A stretch of DNA of 64,000 nucleotides, from positions 286,730 through 350,729 of the forward strand of contig MNCI01022074.1 of the NCBI GenBank assembly GCA_015680685.1, given 5' to 3'. The position numbers were made by a program, and so were the translations under genes. The stretch's first letter is position 1; every line of letters begins with the position of its first letter. Origin of the DNA: Gnetum montanum (taxonomy: Eukaryota; Streptophyta; Gnetopsida; Gnetales; Gnetaceae). Below are positions 33,914 through 46,133 of the stretch, one piece after another. Under the pieces are notes generated by a model. The model did not search any database. It worked only from the letters and a program-made list of their open reading frames with translations, and had not been told where the DNA came from.

Positions 33914-34340
33914 CTGCATGTTAACTGTTGGCACATTTGGCCATTACATGGAGCAGTTGGAATACTTTGTTCAAAATATTAGCACAATCCCTGGTTGTAA
34001 ATTTGCAATTTAGTATTGTGAGTAATGGGTATTCTTGGAGAAGCAAGCCTAGTAAATAATCTTGATGTTGAAGCCTTCTTGGAAAGTAAATTAAAATGCC
34101 AAGATATTTTCTTGAGTGAAGGTTGGAATAAAAAAAGAGGTGATTATTTACCACAAGAAAGCATAATCCCTGATTAATATCGGCAAAATAGACAACACTG
34201 TGGGTAATGGATTATCAAAAATTGGCTAAGAGTTGGAAACAAGTGAAGGACCTAACGGACTACCAACTAGTTTTGAATTCATAGATTTAAAATTATCAAA
34301 GGATGTAAAGGTTTCTGTATTACAGAAAATCCAAATTCAT
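33914..34340 (-). other. Intron-like sequence upstream of RT in C
   Basis: A candidate acceptor (minus strand ACATGCAG|G, AG at 33915-33914) sits just before the RT frame, as in A and B. The rest shows nothing recognisable. Confidence 0.45.
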
Positions 34341-34344
34341 GTAT

Positions 34345-35125
34345 GACCAAAGGCATATTGTTAACGCTGCCGGAAAAAAAACGAAATCAGAAAAAAAAGC
34401 AAAACTGAATGCCGCGGATTTGGGGCAATTCCTTTGGCTTGCCATTCTGGACTGCACCCATGCACCAGCCGGATCTATGTTGCCGACTCGCCAGATGCTA
34501 AACCTAAGTTCGTGGAGCGCGTGGGAGGCCCTTCTTTCGCAGATGAGCTAGTTTAAAAGGGGTTTCAGGCAGCAATCACATGGAGAAATTCGGATAGAAC
34601 TGAGGCCAATGTAGGGTAGAACACGGGGATATTATTTTTGAAAAAAAATTGAAACCCTCTCCACACAATATACGGAGAAAGAAGTCACATTTTGTTGGGG
34701 CCTCAATTTTATTTTCATTACAGGCCGTAGCGGTTTCAGTTGTGCGGGTAGCAATGGTTCTGAAGGTTCCTGACATTTCAGCGGATGCAGATCCACAATA
34801 CATTTGCCCTTGGTTCTGTGATCAATGACAATGGCTGTGACGATTCAAGAAAAAATTCAAAAACTGCAGGAAGCCCTAAGCCAATTTAGGGCAAAACAGA
34901 AATCCTAGATGCAGCGGCAGAGCCTTCTCCCGCGATGGCAGTTGGCTATGATTTTGCGGTGGCGGTTCAAACATACGGTTTGGGCAATACAACACTTTAG
35001 ATCTTGGGTAGAACATGTGTCGGTTTTTACAGGTTTTGTGCAGAGAAAGGAGAAAACGAACCAGCCAATTACGCTTGCTATTTTGGAACCGTTGTCGATT
35101 ATCCACACGATTTACCAGGGAAGAC
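34345..35125. other. CpG-retaining, GC-richer stretch of unknown nature
   Basis: Base composition changes sharply here: many intact CpGs (cgctgccgg, gccgcgg, tcgtggagcgcgtggg, cgcgatgg), unlike the CpG-depleted repeats around it. Short frames exist on both strands (for example 34339-34551 and 34909-35196 plus) but none has a recognisable domain. 34832-34908 encodes a 25-residue Gln/Lys-rich helix-like peptide starting MAVTIQEKIQKL. It may be a recent insertion, a captured gene fragment or an unmethylated promoter-like piece. Confidence 0.4.
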
Positions 35126-35434
35126 AAAGAAGAATTATTTTAACCTATTCATTAACTCTACCACTTTCAACCATTAATAAAGAACATATAGTGTGAAGCC
35201 TTGATTTAGAAAACTTGCCTTTAATTATCCCAAGTCATAAAATATTATTTTAAAACATTATTTTATATATAAGTTACTACCCACAAAAATATTTACAATA
35301 TTGATGTTAAAATATTTATTTATCACATTACATTTAATATAAATATTAATGTTAGCATAAATTTCTCCTAATTCTATGTATAACTTCCTAACTCCCTAAC
35401 TACATAACTTCCTCCTAACTTGTTGGGCAAGTAA
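35126..35434. other. AT-rich sequence before the gap
   Basis: Nothing recognised; ends in the assembly gap. Confidence 0.3.
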
Positions 35435-36115
35435 NNNNNNNNNNNNNNNNNNNNNNNNNNNNNNNNNNNNNNNNNNNNNNNNNNNNNNNNNNNNNNNNNN
35501 NNNNNNNNNNNNNNNNNNNNNNNNNNNNNNNNNNNNNNNNNNNNNNNNNNNNNNNNNNNNNNNNNNNNNNNNNNNNNNNNNNNNNNNNNNNNNNNNNNNN
35601 NNNNNNNNNNNNNNNNNNNNNNNNNNNNNNNNNNNNNNNNNNNNNNNNNNNNNNNNNNNNNNNNNNNNNNNNNNNNNNNNNNNNNNNNNNNNNNNNNNNN
35701 NNNNNNNNNNNNNNNNNNNNNNNNNNNNNNNNNNNNNNNNNNNNNNNNNNNNNNNNNNNNNNNNNNNNNNNNNNNNNNNNNNNNNNNNNNNNNNNNNNNN
35801 NNNNNNNNNNNNNNNNNNNNNNNNNNNNNNNNNNNNNNNNNNNNNNNNNNNNNNNNNNNNNNNNNNNNNNNNNNNNNNNNNNNNNNNNNNNNNNNNNNNN
35901 NNNNNNNNNNNNNNNNNNNNNNNNNNNNNNNNNNNNNNNNNNNNNNNNNNNNNNNNNNNNNNNNNNNNNNNNNNNNNNNNNNNNNNNNNNNNNNNNNNNN
36001 NNNNNNNNNNNNNNNNNNNNNNNNNNNNNNNNNNNNNNNNNNNNNNNNNNNNNNNNNNNNNNNNNNNNNNNNNNNNNNNNNNNNNNNNNNNNNNNNNNNN
36101 NNNNNNNNNNNNNNN
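35435..36115. other. Assembly gap, 681 N
   Basis: Unknown bases. Confidence 1.
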
Positions 36116-37190
36116 CTTTCTTTTCTTTTCTGCTTATTTCCATCAAATCTTGCTCTATTTCTAGTTTTCTTGTGGAACTATCTCTTTCTCTGGAAAAAAT
36201 TAGGAGTAGATTGCAGAGTTGTGCTCAAATGTTTTTGCAAAATTTTATTTGTTACAAGTAGGTATTATAAGGACCGCATAGACTAGGCAGTTGAACAAAA
36301 TAGGAAATTTTCAATAACTCACAGTACTTGGCAAAGTTGGTTGAATCTCTTTAAAGTAAGTCATTTGTAGTTTACATACAATGCAATCGTTACATTTCTC
36401 ACAACCGCATGCCGCAATAGCACACACACATACTCACATTAACTACTAAGTTTATTTGGAGGTATTTGGGCTTTGGTGTTGCCAGAGACCAGCAGGCACC
36501 TAAATCCTGTTCGAGGACACTCGTTGGCGGTCGCGTCCCAAACGGTCGCCAACATTAACCAAAAGCATATTAAGTGAAACCTAGGTAAAAGTGAATAAAT
36601 AAGGCTAAAATTCTATAAAATTATGTAAACACATATGAATCTAATGCAATAAGAGCCATCCAAGATCATTAATGAGGTGAGGACAAGTTGACGAAGCGTA
36701 ATAAAGATGAACAAAGATCAAGAAAAGGTCAAACTAGGAAAAACATAAAAATAAGGCTAAAAATGATCAATAAAGGCAATAATTTTGACAATATTAGGCC
36801 TTAGAGAGCCATTATGCCAATTTAGAGTCTTGGTGGACTATGATGCTAGTTTAAGGCCTTAGTGGGCCATGATGCTAGTTTAGAGTCTTAGTGGACTATG
36901 ATGCTAGTTTAAGGCCTTAGTGGACCATGTTTTAACACTACAAGGCTATTACATGAGTTTAGGCATCAATCAGGACTATTTCTAGGCTATTTAGACCTAA
37001 AAATCAGATTTTTTGAGGATTCCATGTTGGGCTTAACATGAAAATAGGAACCCTCAGGTTGGAAATTAAGGAGAATAGGTTTTTGGGTTCTTAGAGGTCC
37101 AAAATCAAGGTTCTGGGACCTTTCCAAGGTAGTGTAGGATTAGATCCATTAACATTGGGCACTTTAAAGGTCTGTAAAGGTCAAAAAGTA
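36116..37190. other. Spacer of element C with inverted repeat and tract
   Basis: No gene. Contains a CpG-rich imperfect inverted repeat at 36523-36553 (gttggcggtc / ggtcgccaac, 8 of 10 paired) and the element-family tract at 36780-36940. Confidence 0.4.
36780..36940 (-). repeat. Ttaaactagca tract upstream of RT (C)
   Basis: 'cttagtggactatgatgctagtttaaggcc' is repeated about four times at 30-35 base spacing. In minus orientation it equals 'gtccactaagactataaactagca' of A. Its place between RT and the antisense-type gene matches A and B. Confidence 0.65.
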
Positions 37191-37194
37191 GGTT

Positions 37195-40030
37195 TTGAAG
37201 CATTCCCATTTTGTTTCCATGCTAGCTAGCATGGAAGAAAAGGAGCTCAATGTGAATAACCAAGATTTAAGCCAAAATGGAATCAAACATGGTTAAACAA
37301 GTAGTTGAGATCTAGATTTGGAGGCTATGCATCCTCTAGCTTCATTTTGAGGTAGTTTGAGTTTATTTTAAGTGTCAAACATGTCAAAATGGCTTATCCC
37401 ATTTTCCACACTAAGAATAGTATGCTTAGCATGGAAAAATAGGGGGAAACCTTTTTTATGAATTTAGAGTGATTTAGAAGCACTTTGACTAGGTTTCTAG
37501 GCCCCTAGGGCGCTATAGACTTTAATTATGCAAGTTTCTAGCAAATTTCTAGCATATTTGAAGGATATTTAAGGGAACTTAAGGTCTTTCCCCCTTGTTT
37601 CCATGCTGGGGGAGTTACTCCAACATGGAAGAATGGGGGGAATGGGTTTTGGAGGTTGAAATGATGTCATACATGCAAAATCTTGAGGCTATGAGGTCCT
37701 AGGATTTTCTAGCATAGATCTTTGGCTTCTAAGAGTGTTATCTTGCAACTAGAAGTGAAAAAGTAGCTTTACTCCATTTTTTCCATGCTAGGGAAGTTAC
37801 TCCAGTGTGGAAGAAGTAAGAATCCTAGAACTAGGCCAATTTGGATCACAATTGATTGTGCATGTTACCTTCTAGAGTTGCCAGGGCCAAGCACTATGGC
37901 TCCATGTCAAAATTTAGTAGTTTTAAGCATCCCTAAGTGGTTTTCTAGCTTCCCCTTAGTTTTCCACACTAAAGATGGAGATATTAATGTGGAAAACTAG
38001 GGGGAACCACTTTTTGTCCACCTAGGATTAGTCTTGTGAAGTTTAAGGGCTCCAATTGTTGTTGCCAAGGTTCTAGAGTGCATGGAAGGTCATTTAATGT
38101 AACTTTGAGGTGCTTAGGAGCCCCAAACATGTTTCCCTTTGAGTTTCTACACTATGGATACTATCATCAATGTGGAAAAAGGATCATCATTGTGGGAGAA
38201 CCATGCATCTCAGATCTAGGCTAATTTTAACCTCAATCGACTATGCATGTCAAACTTCGGGATATTGGTGTTGAAGACTAGCGTTTCATGTCAATCTTTG
38301 ACAATTTTGGATATTCCTAAGTATTTTTTGGATCTTTCATATTTTTTCCATGCTGATATTGGGATGCTTAGCATGGAAAACTAGGAATAATTTTTTAACC
38401 TTTTGACATTAGTTTCTTAAAGTTTGAAGGCTTTAGAGGATGTTAGTAGTGTCTTTGAGCACATGCAAGCTTAATTAATGTTGTTCTAAGGTATTTATGG
38501 ACTCCAAATGAGTCTTTACATTAATTTTCATGTTGGATAGAATTGAGGGTGGAATCCATAGCATAGAAACATCATAAAACTTAGATCTAGCCAAATTTTA
38601 ACTTCAATCACCCATGCATGCTTCCAAGGCTATCGGGGTCTAACACTAGGGTTTGGAGTTAAAACCAATCAATGTGTAGGTTTGTGAAGTGGATTTTTGA
38701 GCTTTCTCCTCTTTTTCCATGCTAGAGATGGTTGCCTAGTGTGGAAAATTGGGTGGAAATAGGTTTTTACATTTTTACCTCATTTTGGCCATGCATGTAG
38801 GTCCTTGAGATTGCTAGTGATGATAATCAATGCTTGGTGTTAAAATTTCACTATTTTAAAGGTTGATGACTAGTGTTTAGTGTTTCCCTCATTTTTTCAT
38901 GTTGGGGCTTCCATGCGTAGCATGAAAAATTAGGGAGAAATATCTTAGATCATTTGTAGTCACTTTTGGTCATGCATGTAGGCTTCTAAGGTTATTGGAA
39001 TTGATTGCTGATACTTGATGTTAAATTTGGTTGTTTCAAGGGTTATTAAGTAGTTTTAGATTTTACTCCTTTTTTTTCATGTTGGGGCTTCCATTCTCAC
39101 CATGGAAATTAGGGATAAGGGCTTTTTAGCTTTTTATGATCAATCTAGCTATGCATGAATGTCCACAGGGGTGCTGGAATTGGCCATTAGTGTTTAAGAT
39201 TAAAATATTGTCATTTTGAAGGCTGTGATAGGGTTTCTAAGCTTTCACCTTTCCATCCATGCTAAGAGTGAGAGGCTTAGAATGGAAGAGGTCTTCCCTA
39301 ATCAAGAAACTTAGATCTAGGCTAGATCAATAGCCAATGGACCATGCATGCAATGTTCGAGGTTACCGATGTCAATGGTCAATGTTGGGTGTTAAGATCT
39401 AATTTTGGATGATTCTAAGTAGCTCATGTAGTATTTCCCATTTCTTCCACATTGGGCATGGTGGCCCCAACATGGATGAGAGGGGTATGTTAGTTTTGTA
39501 TCATACTTGACCACTTTCATGATTTTCAAAAGCTCCAAAGGATTTCAATAAGGTTTTGGCATCAAGAAACAGTCATTAGGTAATCAATTTAGATCATTTT
39601 TGGCTTCCCCCCATCCATCCATGCTAAGGGTAAGAGGCTTAGAATGGAAGAAGCCTCTCCCAATATAGAAAACACCAAATCCTAAATTTTGACTAGTTTT
39701 AATGGATTTCTAAGGGTATTAGAGATGCTTGGAAGGGTTCTAAGTCACATGGTGCCTATTTTTGGGTCAAACATGGGCTAGGTAGGTGATAGGGGGTAAG
39801 ATTTGGTGTTACCCCCCTTCTTCCATGTTGGGAACTATTGTCCTAGCATGGAAACCCATGGTGTCTAGCTTTGTTCATGTCTCATCCACTTTTGAAAACC
39901 TAGGGTTGAAAAAGGTAGGTTTGGATTACCAAAAAGAGCAAAATATTTGTTATTCTAATGATTTTTCAAAATAGAAGGCATGTTTCCACATTAGGCATGG
40001 TATTTCTAGTGTGGATGCATGGGGGTTAAG
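37195..40030. repeat. Array of about 16 diverged units of about 185 bp, each with a hairpin
   Basis: A 'tttccatgct-gg' arm and a following '-agcatggaa' arm recur at about 37212, 37412, 37602, 37784, 37962, 38147, 38349, 38528, 38717, 38897, 39081, 39255, 39447, 39617, 39822 and 39988 (steps 166-205). Sequence between hairpins also repeats, for example 'catgcatgtaggtccttgag...tgttaaaatttcactatttt'. The first hairpin (37215-37236) is a perfect palindrome, TTCCATGCT and AGCATGGAA around AGCT. Confidence 0.8.
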
Positions 40031-40349
40031 GTTTCCATAGGGTTTCAAGTATCAAAATAGAAAAATGCTAAGCATTGATGCCATTTTTGGTCAAGAGAGA
40101 ACATGTAGGGTGGGGTCCATAATCCAAAAAATTAAAATTTTGAAAAGTGAAGTTGCTTTAAACCCAAAACCAACATGAACTAGACTTTCACTACTTTGCA
40201 CTTTAGTGCACTTGTAGTTATGGTGCACTACATTAGCAACTGGGGTTTCAAGGTGCACATTTAGGGTTTGGATGAGTTTTATATGTCAAATTTTGCAAGT
40301 TTTGATCACAATTGTCATTATACAATAACAACACATTGGAGGAGAGCTC
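40031..40349. other. End of C spacer before insertion of B
   Basis: Contains 'tagtgcacttgtagttatggtgcacta'. No gene. Would lie upstream of the plus-strand gene now at 58871. Confidence 0.35.
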
Positions 40350-40541
40350 TAAAAGACCACCAATTTTAGGCCTTAGCACTTCAATTGCAAATTTTTCTAA
40401 GTGTCAAAACTTAGCAATAAGTGTTGGTGCTACACTCCCCGACATAGCATGCATCAGGGCCTATTTTTCCAGATTTTCTAAGTGTTAATAGTGGTTGCAT
40501 GAAATGTTTTCCAAGTGTTCTACTATGCTCTCACTCTAACT

Positions 40542-41010
40542 ACTACGCTCTAGAGCATAGCTAGCATAGCACACACTTCCATGGCTAGTTTACCCAAGTA
40601 CCAAGTTAGAAGTTATCAAGATTTCTTGGGATGGATGAAATAGTTTGGCAAATTTTCTATCTCCTGAGTTGCTACACTTTGCTATGCTCTAGACTATAGC
40701 TAGCATAGCACACCTTTCAATGGCTAGTTTTGCCTAAGTATTAATCAAGAAGCTATCAAGCTAGCTTAGCATGAAAGAGACATTTGGAAAATTTTCTAAC
40801 TCCTGAGGCTACCTCTCCTACTATGCCCCAAAGTGTAGCCAACATAGCATGAAGGAAAACTATAGATTCTATCAAATTTTTCTAAGTATCCCTGCTATTC
40901 TTTGCTACACTTCAAAGTGTAACTAGCATAACCAATGTTGGACATCAAAATTTTGCAAAATTTGACTAAGTGTTGTACTACGTTCTAGAGCATAGTCAGC
41001 GTAACACTAA
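40542..41010. repeat. Palindrome series in LTR B
   Basis: ACTACGCTCTAGAGCATAGC (40542-40561) and weaker copies near 40680, 40820, 40905 and 40980, usually followed by 'tagcatagca'. Confidence 0.75.
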
Positions 41011-41423
41011 AGAAAAGCCTTTTACAACATCCAAAATCCTCCAAAACTCAAAATTAGCCTTCATTTTAGCTCTGAAATTCCTCTAGAAAGCAAGATCAAT
41101 TTGTATCTCTTTTGCACCTCCTTTGGTCCCCAAAATTGTACCTACACTCGACCCTACTCAAAAGAGGGGAGGACATAGTCTCAGAGTGTAGCCTCCAAGT
41201 TGTACTATTTTTACATAGTTTGTAGGTACATTGTGGTCATTCACACTCTAGTACATGTAGTCTTAGTAGTATAGTCATAGTTTAGCCATCTCTAGGGATC
41301 TATTGCAGTACTCTAGAGCATAACACTTTGCTACTTCATGGGAGTGTAAAAAGGGTTTAGCGTGGCCCCACCTACCATTATGCCACATGGTGCCCCATTT
41401 GCATTTCGTGCTAACCCTAGCCC

Positions 41424-41431
41424 TATAAATA
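41424..41431 (+). promoter_or_regulatory. TATA box, LTR B (5')
   Basis: CTAGCCCTATAAATACC, same core as in LTR A; the 3' copy is at 58340-58347. Confidence 0.7.
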
Positions 41432-42149
41432 CCCTTGTGTTCATCATTCTAAGGGTTGGAAAATCAAAAGAGCATTGGGCATTTGGGCATTCTAAGCATT
41501 CTTGGCACTCTTGCACTAGATCACTCAAGCACACTTAGCACTTTGTTGCATTCCAAGATCCCATCGGGTAATTGGTGCACACCATCCAACACACAATCCA
41601 CCACTGCACCCACAGAACATAACAATAGCCAACCTAGCAGGTTCAGTCCCCTCGATAGTCATCAGTTCCATGTCTCAAATGTCCCAGAGACTATGGCTAC
41701 ACTCCTATGATGCAACTATGACTATCTGTATACCGCATACCATTCTCATCTCTCTTCCTACAATTGCTATGCTCCTTGGTTTAGGGCAATGCACTTTCAT
41801 TTTTCAGTTCTGTTGCATTTCCAAGTGCTTTCTCTTTTGCATTTAGCATTGCATTTGCATTTTCTTTCTATTTCACACATGTTTGCATGCTTACATAATC
41901 ATTTTTTGGTTGGGATACCCTACTACACTCTAGCTTGGCAAGTCTTGGTGTCCACCAATAACATCGTATAAACCCCTCTTTCACACACATTCATCATAAC
42001 ACCTTGTAAGTCCCTATTCGATCAACAAGAATAGTTAAGGCACTTCATTTTCATTTCTAGTAAGGCCCTTGCATGAACTCGGGGTTAGGTTGTACACTTG
42101 CTAAACTCTTAGTGTTCTAGCCACCAATGTTTTTGGTCATCATAGTTTT

Positions 42150-42168
42150 TGGTGCTAGAAGGAGAGCC
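42150..42168 (+). promoter_or_regulatory. Primer binding site of B
   Basis: TGGTGCTAGAAGGAGAGCC lies seven bases after the LTR end; matches A with one main change. Confidence 0.65.
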
Positions 42169-42598
42169 TTCCATTTCTTTTGTGTTCAAGGGTAGTCCTA
42201 CATGCTTTCTACACCTCTGTTAGTCATTTCAAGCTAGTATAGATGTGACATCCCTATGGAGGTACCACAACAATAGCTAGATCATAGGCCAGTGCAAGAG
42301 TTTTCTACGATTCAATTGGTCTAGATTGGTCCTAGTTGTTGGTTCCCTTGGAACCTTGTATGATGAAAGTCTAAGTGTATCTGTTGTGTCAAACTTTGGT
42401 TGCTCTAGATAGAATAACAAGTTTTTAGAGGATAGCAAGTGTAACACCAAAGTTTGTCACTTTTTAGAAGTGTTTCTAGAGTTAGCCATTTTTTGGAGTA
42501 TTTTCATAGTTTTTCATACTTAGCCATTTTTCAACATTCTCTTCACTTAATCATTTTTTGTTTAGAATTATCATTCCTTTCATTTTTACATAGTAACA
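42169..42598 (+). other. Leader of element B
   Basis: Untranslated sequence between primer site and gag. No distinct feature. Confidence 0.4.
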
Positions 42599-44990
42599 TG
42601 AATCCCACACATCCTTCAACCCCTACACTAAGCACGGCGGTGACCCACCCCATCTAGCAGGTGGTAGAAATCAATCCCCCACTTAGTCCATATAGCCACA
42701 ATGGTAGTCACTCAGACTATGCAACCAACCACCTAAGCACATGCTAAGAACTACCAAGAACTAGATCCTAATCAAAGGTTTGAGATTATACATCAAAATG
42801 GAAAAGAATTTCTTCCTACACTTGATGCATTCATCCTACTTATCGATAACTTTTGGTGGTTGCTAGACCAACTCGTTAGAGTGAGTGGGCCTAATGAGCA
42901 TGATGGAACATCAAACTACGATGAGCCCTTACAGGATGGGCAAGATTAATTTGAGGCTCTTTTAGAGAGCAGTATCCCATGTTATGCCTCTATTTAGCAA
43001 CTTGTTTCCAGTTTTGTCCTACACCAGTCACAGTCATCTACCTTATTTGAGGCAACATCATGACTCTTGCCCTCCAACTCCATGCCTATGGTGGTGATTC
43101 ACCACATACTAGATGCACAAAAAGGTGTGGGACTATCTACCATCATCTTTGCCTAGTTTGCACAATCTTCTATGTTGGCATCCATGATGCCAACACAATC
43201 ATATGTGCACATGGTGCCTTTCTCTCACCCACACATGAGTCAAGTATTCTTCACCCCACCCATCTCATTGGCACCTTCCACAATAGCCAAAGCCACAACC
43301 ACATGGTGGGTCTTGGCCTATGTGCTTGTGGCAAAATGGTTGCACATGCAATAATACATGCAACAAAAAATGCAATAAGAATCTCACATGGTTGCATAGC
43401 CCATAGTAGGGCTGTGGGCCACTTAAATTGCATCACAAGTAGTGCAACCAATGCAACCAATTGTGTCTTTCCCAAGTTTGGACTAGGTGTTCCAACTCAT
43501 CCAAACAACAATGGAGGAGGCTAGGCAACTTAAAGCTACTACCTCCAAAATGGTCCATGTGATGGACTTCTACCAAGATGATCCCATTAGTTCTATGGTC
43601 CCATCACTAACCTTGCCTCCTGGGGTCTAGCTTCCTTAGTTCACCAAATATAATGGTGAGGGGGATCCCAATGCCCACCTCATAACTTTTGTTTTGAATG
43701 CCTACTCCTACAAGCATGGCCACACGCAATCATCTGCATCTTCACCATGTCCTTAACCAACAAGGCACTTGATTGGTACCATGCGCTCCATAGGGTTTCC
43801 ATATCTACTTTGGAAGAGTTGTTTAGCCAATTTGTGACCTACTTCAAGTATGACTTGAAGCCTGAAGCCATCTTGGACCAACTAATGAACATCAAGTAAG
43901 AGACTCTAGAGCTTGTGAAAAAATTCATGCAATGATAGAGTGCTTTCCTCAACAAAATTTGTGAGCCAATAGTAGAAACCCACCTCCTAGCCATCTTTAA
44001 GGATGTAGTGAATAACTTCATTAAGTCAAAACTATACTATCTAGCCCTGCACTCCTTAAGCAAAGCCTTTTCTTAAACAAAGAGCATCTAGGACATAGCA
44101 AAGGCCAGGAAGGACCTAGCCTATGTGGCCTATAATAATGTGCACATAAAAAAGGACAAAAAATAGTGTAAGGAAACAATGACTGTTGCAACTGTGGCTG
44201 ATGAGGCCAAGCCTAATAATACTAAACCAATAGCCAAGGAATCTATGGTCCCAACCAACAACAATAAAGTATTTGGTTTTGGCACGATGAGAACCAACTA
44301 ACCTACATCATTGGTAGCCACGAGGAAAGTAGCCCCATGGCCAAACTTTGAGTGTAAGGATTTCTCAAAGTATACCTCATTTCCTATCAAGCTATTTGAT
44401 ATTTTGGACTAGTTGCTTTATGCTAGGTGCATCCAACACAAGCAAATGTCTAAGGACACTAGCAAGCATCATGATTGGTATTGCAAGGTCATCAGAAACC
44501 CTGTAGTGGCTATGCCAAATAAGTCCTCAATCCCTAAAAAATTTAGACTAGACCAATATCGCAACTATCACCAATTGCATGGCCATGATACAGATTATTT
44601 CTTGGCTTTAAAAGATGACATCTAGTGCATGATCAATTAGGGAAAATTGGTCCTTGATGATAGAAATCCCATGCATCTCCAAAAACCAATGAATGAAGGT
44701 CCATAAAGACCCCCTCAACACTAGCTATGTAGGCTACATCATTAATGCTATCAATGTTGATGATGATGTGGAACTAACATGTGAACCATTTGTGGTTCAT
44801 GCACTCTCTGGTAACACTGGGACCTTGACATCAATTAGACCATAGTCCCCTTTCATCATCATAGCACCACCTCAAGTACCCACAACACCCTTTGTGGTTA
44901 GGGCCTTGTAGCACGTCACGATGATAGCAACCAAGACATCCTTTATCATTAGGATGCCATGGTGTGTGCACCCCCAGCCTACCTAGGGTT
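42599..44990 (+). pseudogene. Degenerate Tat-type gag of element B
   Basis: Possible start ATG at 42599 (MNPTHPSTPTLST). Sense then passes through several frames: FEIIHQNGKEFLPTLDAFI (about 42780), the core DFYQDDPI then SLTLPPG and KYNGEGDPNAHLITF (about 43565-43695), and GTFHNS-rich low-complexity sequence at 43060-43524 upstream of it. RLDQYRNYHQLHGHDTDYF (about 44545-44605) is the decayed zinc-knuckle region, matching RLDRFCEYHQ-PGHGTN in A. PFVV/PFII repeats follow to about 44960. Many stops. Homologous to gag A over its full length. Confidence 0.7.
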
Positions 44991-45219
44991 TCGTATTAGG
45001 AACTGCATCACACTCTACCTATCCAAAGTTGCATCCCAAGAGACCTGATGAGTATCTCACTGACAAGATGATTAGGGAATGTATGGAGTTAGGTCCTCCT
45101 AAGCTTGTCCCCTTGTTTTCCATCCCCATGGCCTTATCATCTCAAGATGCTAATGCAATTACAAGCAACCAATAAACAAGCATTGAGGCTCAGAAGCCCA
45201 CTGCACAAGCAAAGGTTAA

Positions 45220-46133
45220 ATCTCTTCCTTAGGAGATCCATCTCTTAGGCTAAATGAAGGAAGTAAAAGCTACCAAAACAACAGATAGTGGAAAAGACTT
45301 CTTAGATGCACTGGTATAGGTTAAAAAAGCTCTTAAACAAAAAACCACAACTTTTAGATTGTATGACCTAATAATGACCTTCTCTACTTACTGTGAAGCA
45401 TTATTTCACATGTTGACCTCTATTCCTATCAAGGAAGATATTTCAGTAGATGAAAAATCCATTCACATTGTAATGCTTCCTTCCATAACCCAAGATTCGA
45501 GGTCATCACCCTTGACATTTCATGATGAGGTAGTTAAGATTGACCTTGAAAAGGGTCAAGTTAGTAGTACACCAATGTTTATAATGATTCACGTAGGGTA
45601 GTATAGAATCCATGGGATGGATGTTGATAGTAGGGTAGCAAGCAATGTCATCCCATTCTCAATCATTAATAAACTTGGTCTTGTTGACCAAATCAAGCCA
45701 AACAAGATGACATGCTTAAAATCCTTCAATGGGATAGATGTTGTCATGAAAGGAATGGTCATGATAGCTTTCATGGAAGGGGAGAAATTCCTCACTACTA
45801 TTAAGTTCATTGTCGTCAAAGAGATGTGTAGGTTCAACTTAATCCTGGGGAGGTCCTAGCTAGCCCAATTATAGGGTATTTCTTCACCTATCCATCAAGA
45901 GATCCACCTACCAAAGGTGGAAATATATGGTGATAATGTATCTCCCCTAACCATCAACAATGTTGATGTAGAACAAGGGTTGGAAGTAGAGTTTTCTAAA
46001 GACATGCCACCTATTCAGGATGAAAGCCAACTCTATGTAGCTGATCCATTTGGGCAACTGAACAGAGCAAGAAACCTCCTTGAGGAAGCTCTCTAGGAAA
46101 AATTTCCATTTTATGCAAATAATGAAGGTCTAG
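45220..46133 (+). pseudogene. Protease region of element B (exon before intron)
   Basis: The linker LYDLIMTFSTYCEALFHMLTSIPI (about 45357-45428) matches A. The protease is open at 45617-45859 with VDSRVASNVIP where A has VDDGAATNIIP, so the active-site Gly is Arg. It ends FNLILGRS. The frame continues with stops to GAA-GGT-CTA-G at 46133, where the donor begins. Aspartic protease that would process gag-pol; clearly dead here. Confidence 0.72.

Larger units (their letters stand above)
28732..40349 (-). mobile_element. Element C: minus-strand Tat relative, left part
   Basis: Minus strand order from the left: LTR, 3' UTR tract, integrase, RNase H, RT, then a candidate acceptor at 33914-33915 and intron-like sequence up to 40349. 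Element B interrupts it there. The antisense-type gene expected upstream of RT is missing on this side but appears on the plus strand right after B (58871 on), so I infer that C continues there. Confidence 0.6.
40350..42142 (+). repeat. 5' LTR of element B
   Basis: Starts TAAAAGACCACC (ancestral TG lost) and ends CA at 42142. Retains about 320 bases (roughly 41700-42030) missing from the 3' copy. TATAAATA at 41424-41431. Holds about five TAYGCTCTAGAGCATA-type palindromes. Confidence 0.85.

Noticed and set aside
34909-35196. Plus-strand frame of 95 codons in the CpG-rich stretch as a gene
   Set aside because: No domain, no upstream promoter I can support, and competing frames on both strands. 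Kept only as part of the island.
35415-36146. Minus-strand open frame of 243 codons
   Set aside because: It is almost entirely N from the assembly gap.
43060-43524. Plus-strand His/Cys-rich frame of 154 codons as a separate gene
   Set aside because: It lies inside the gag of B in a low-complexity segment and has no homologue in A as a separate protein.
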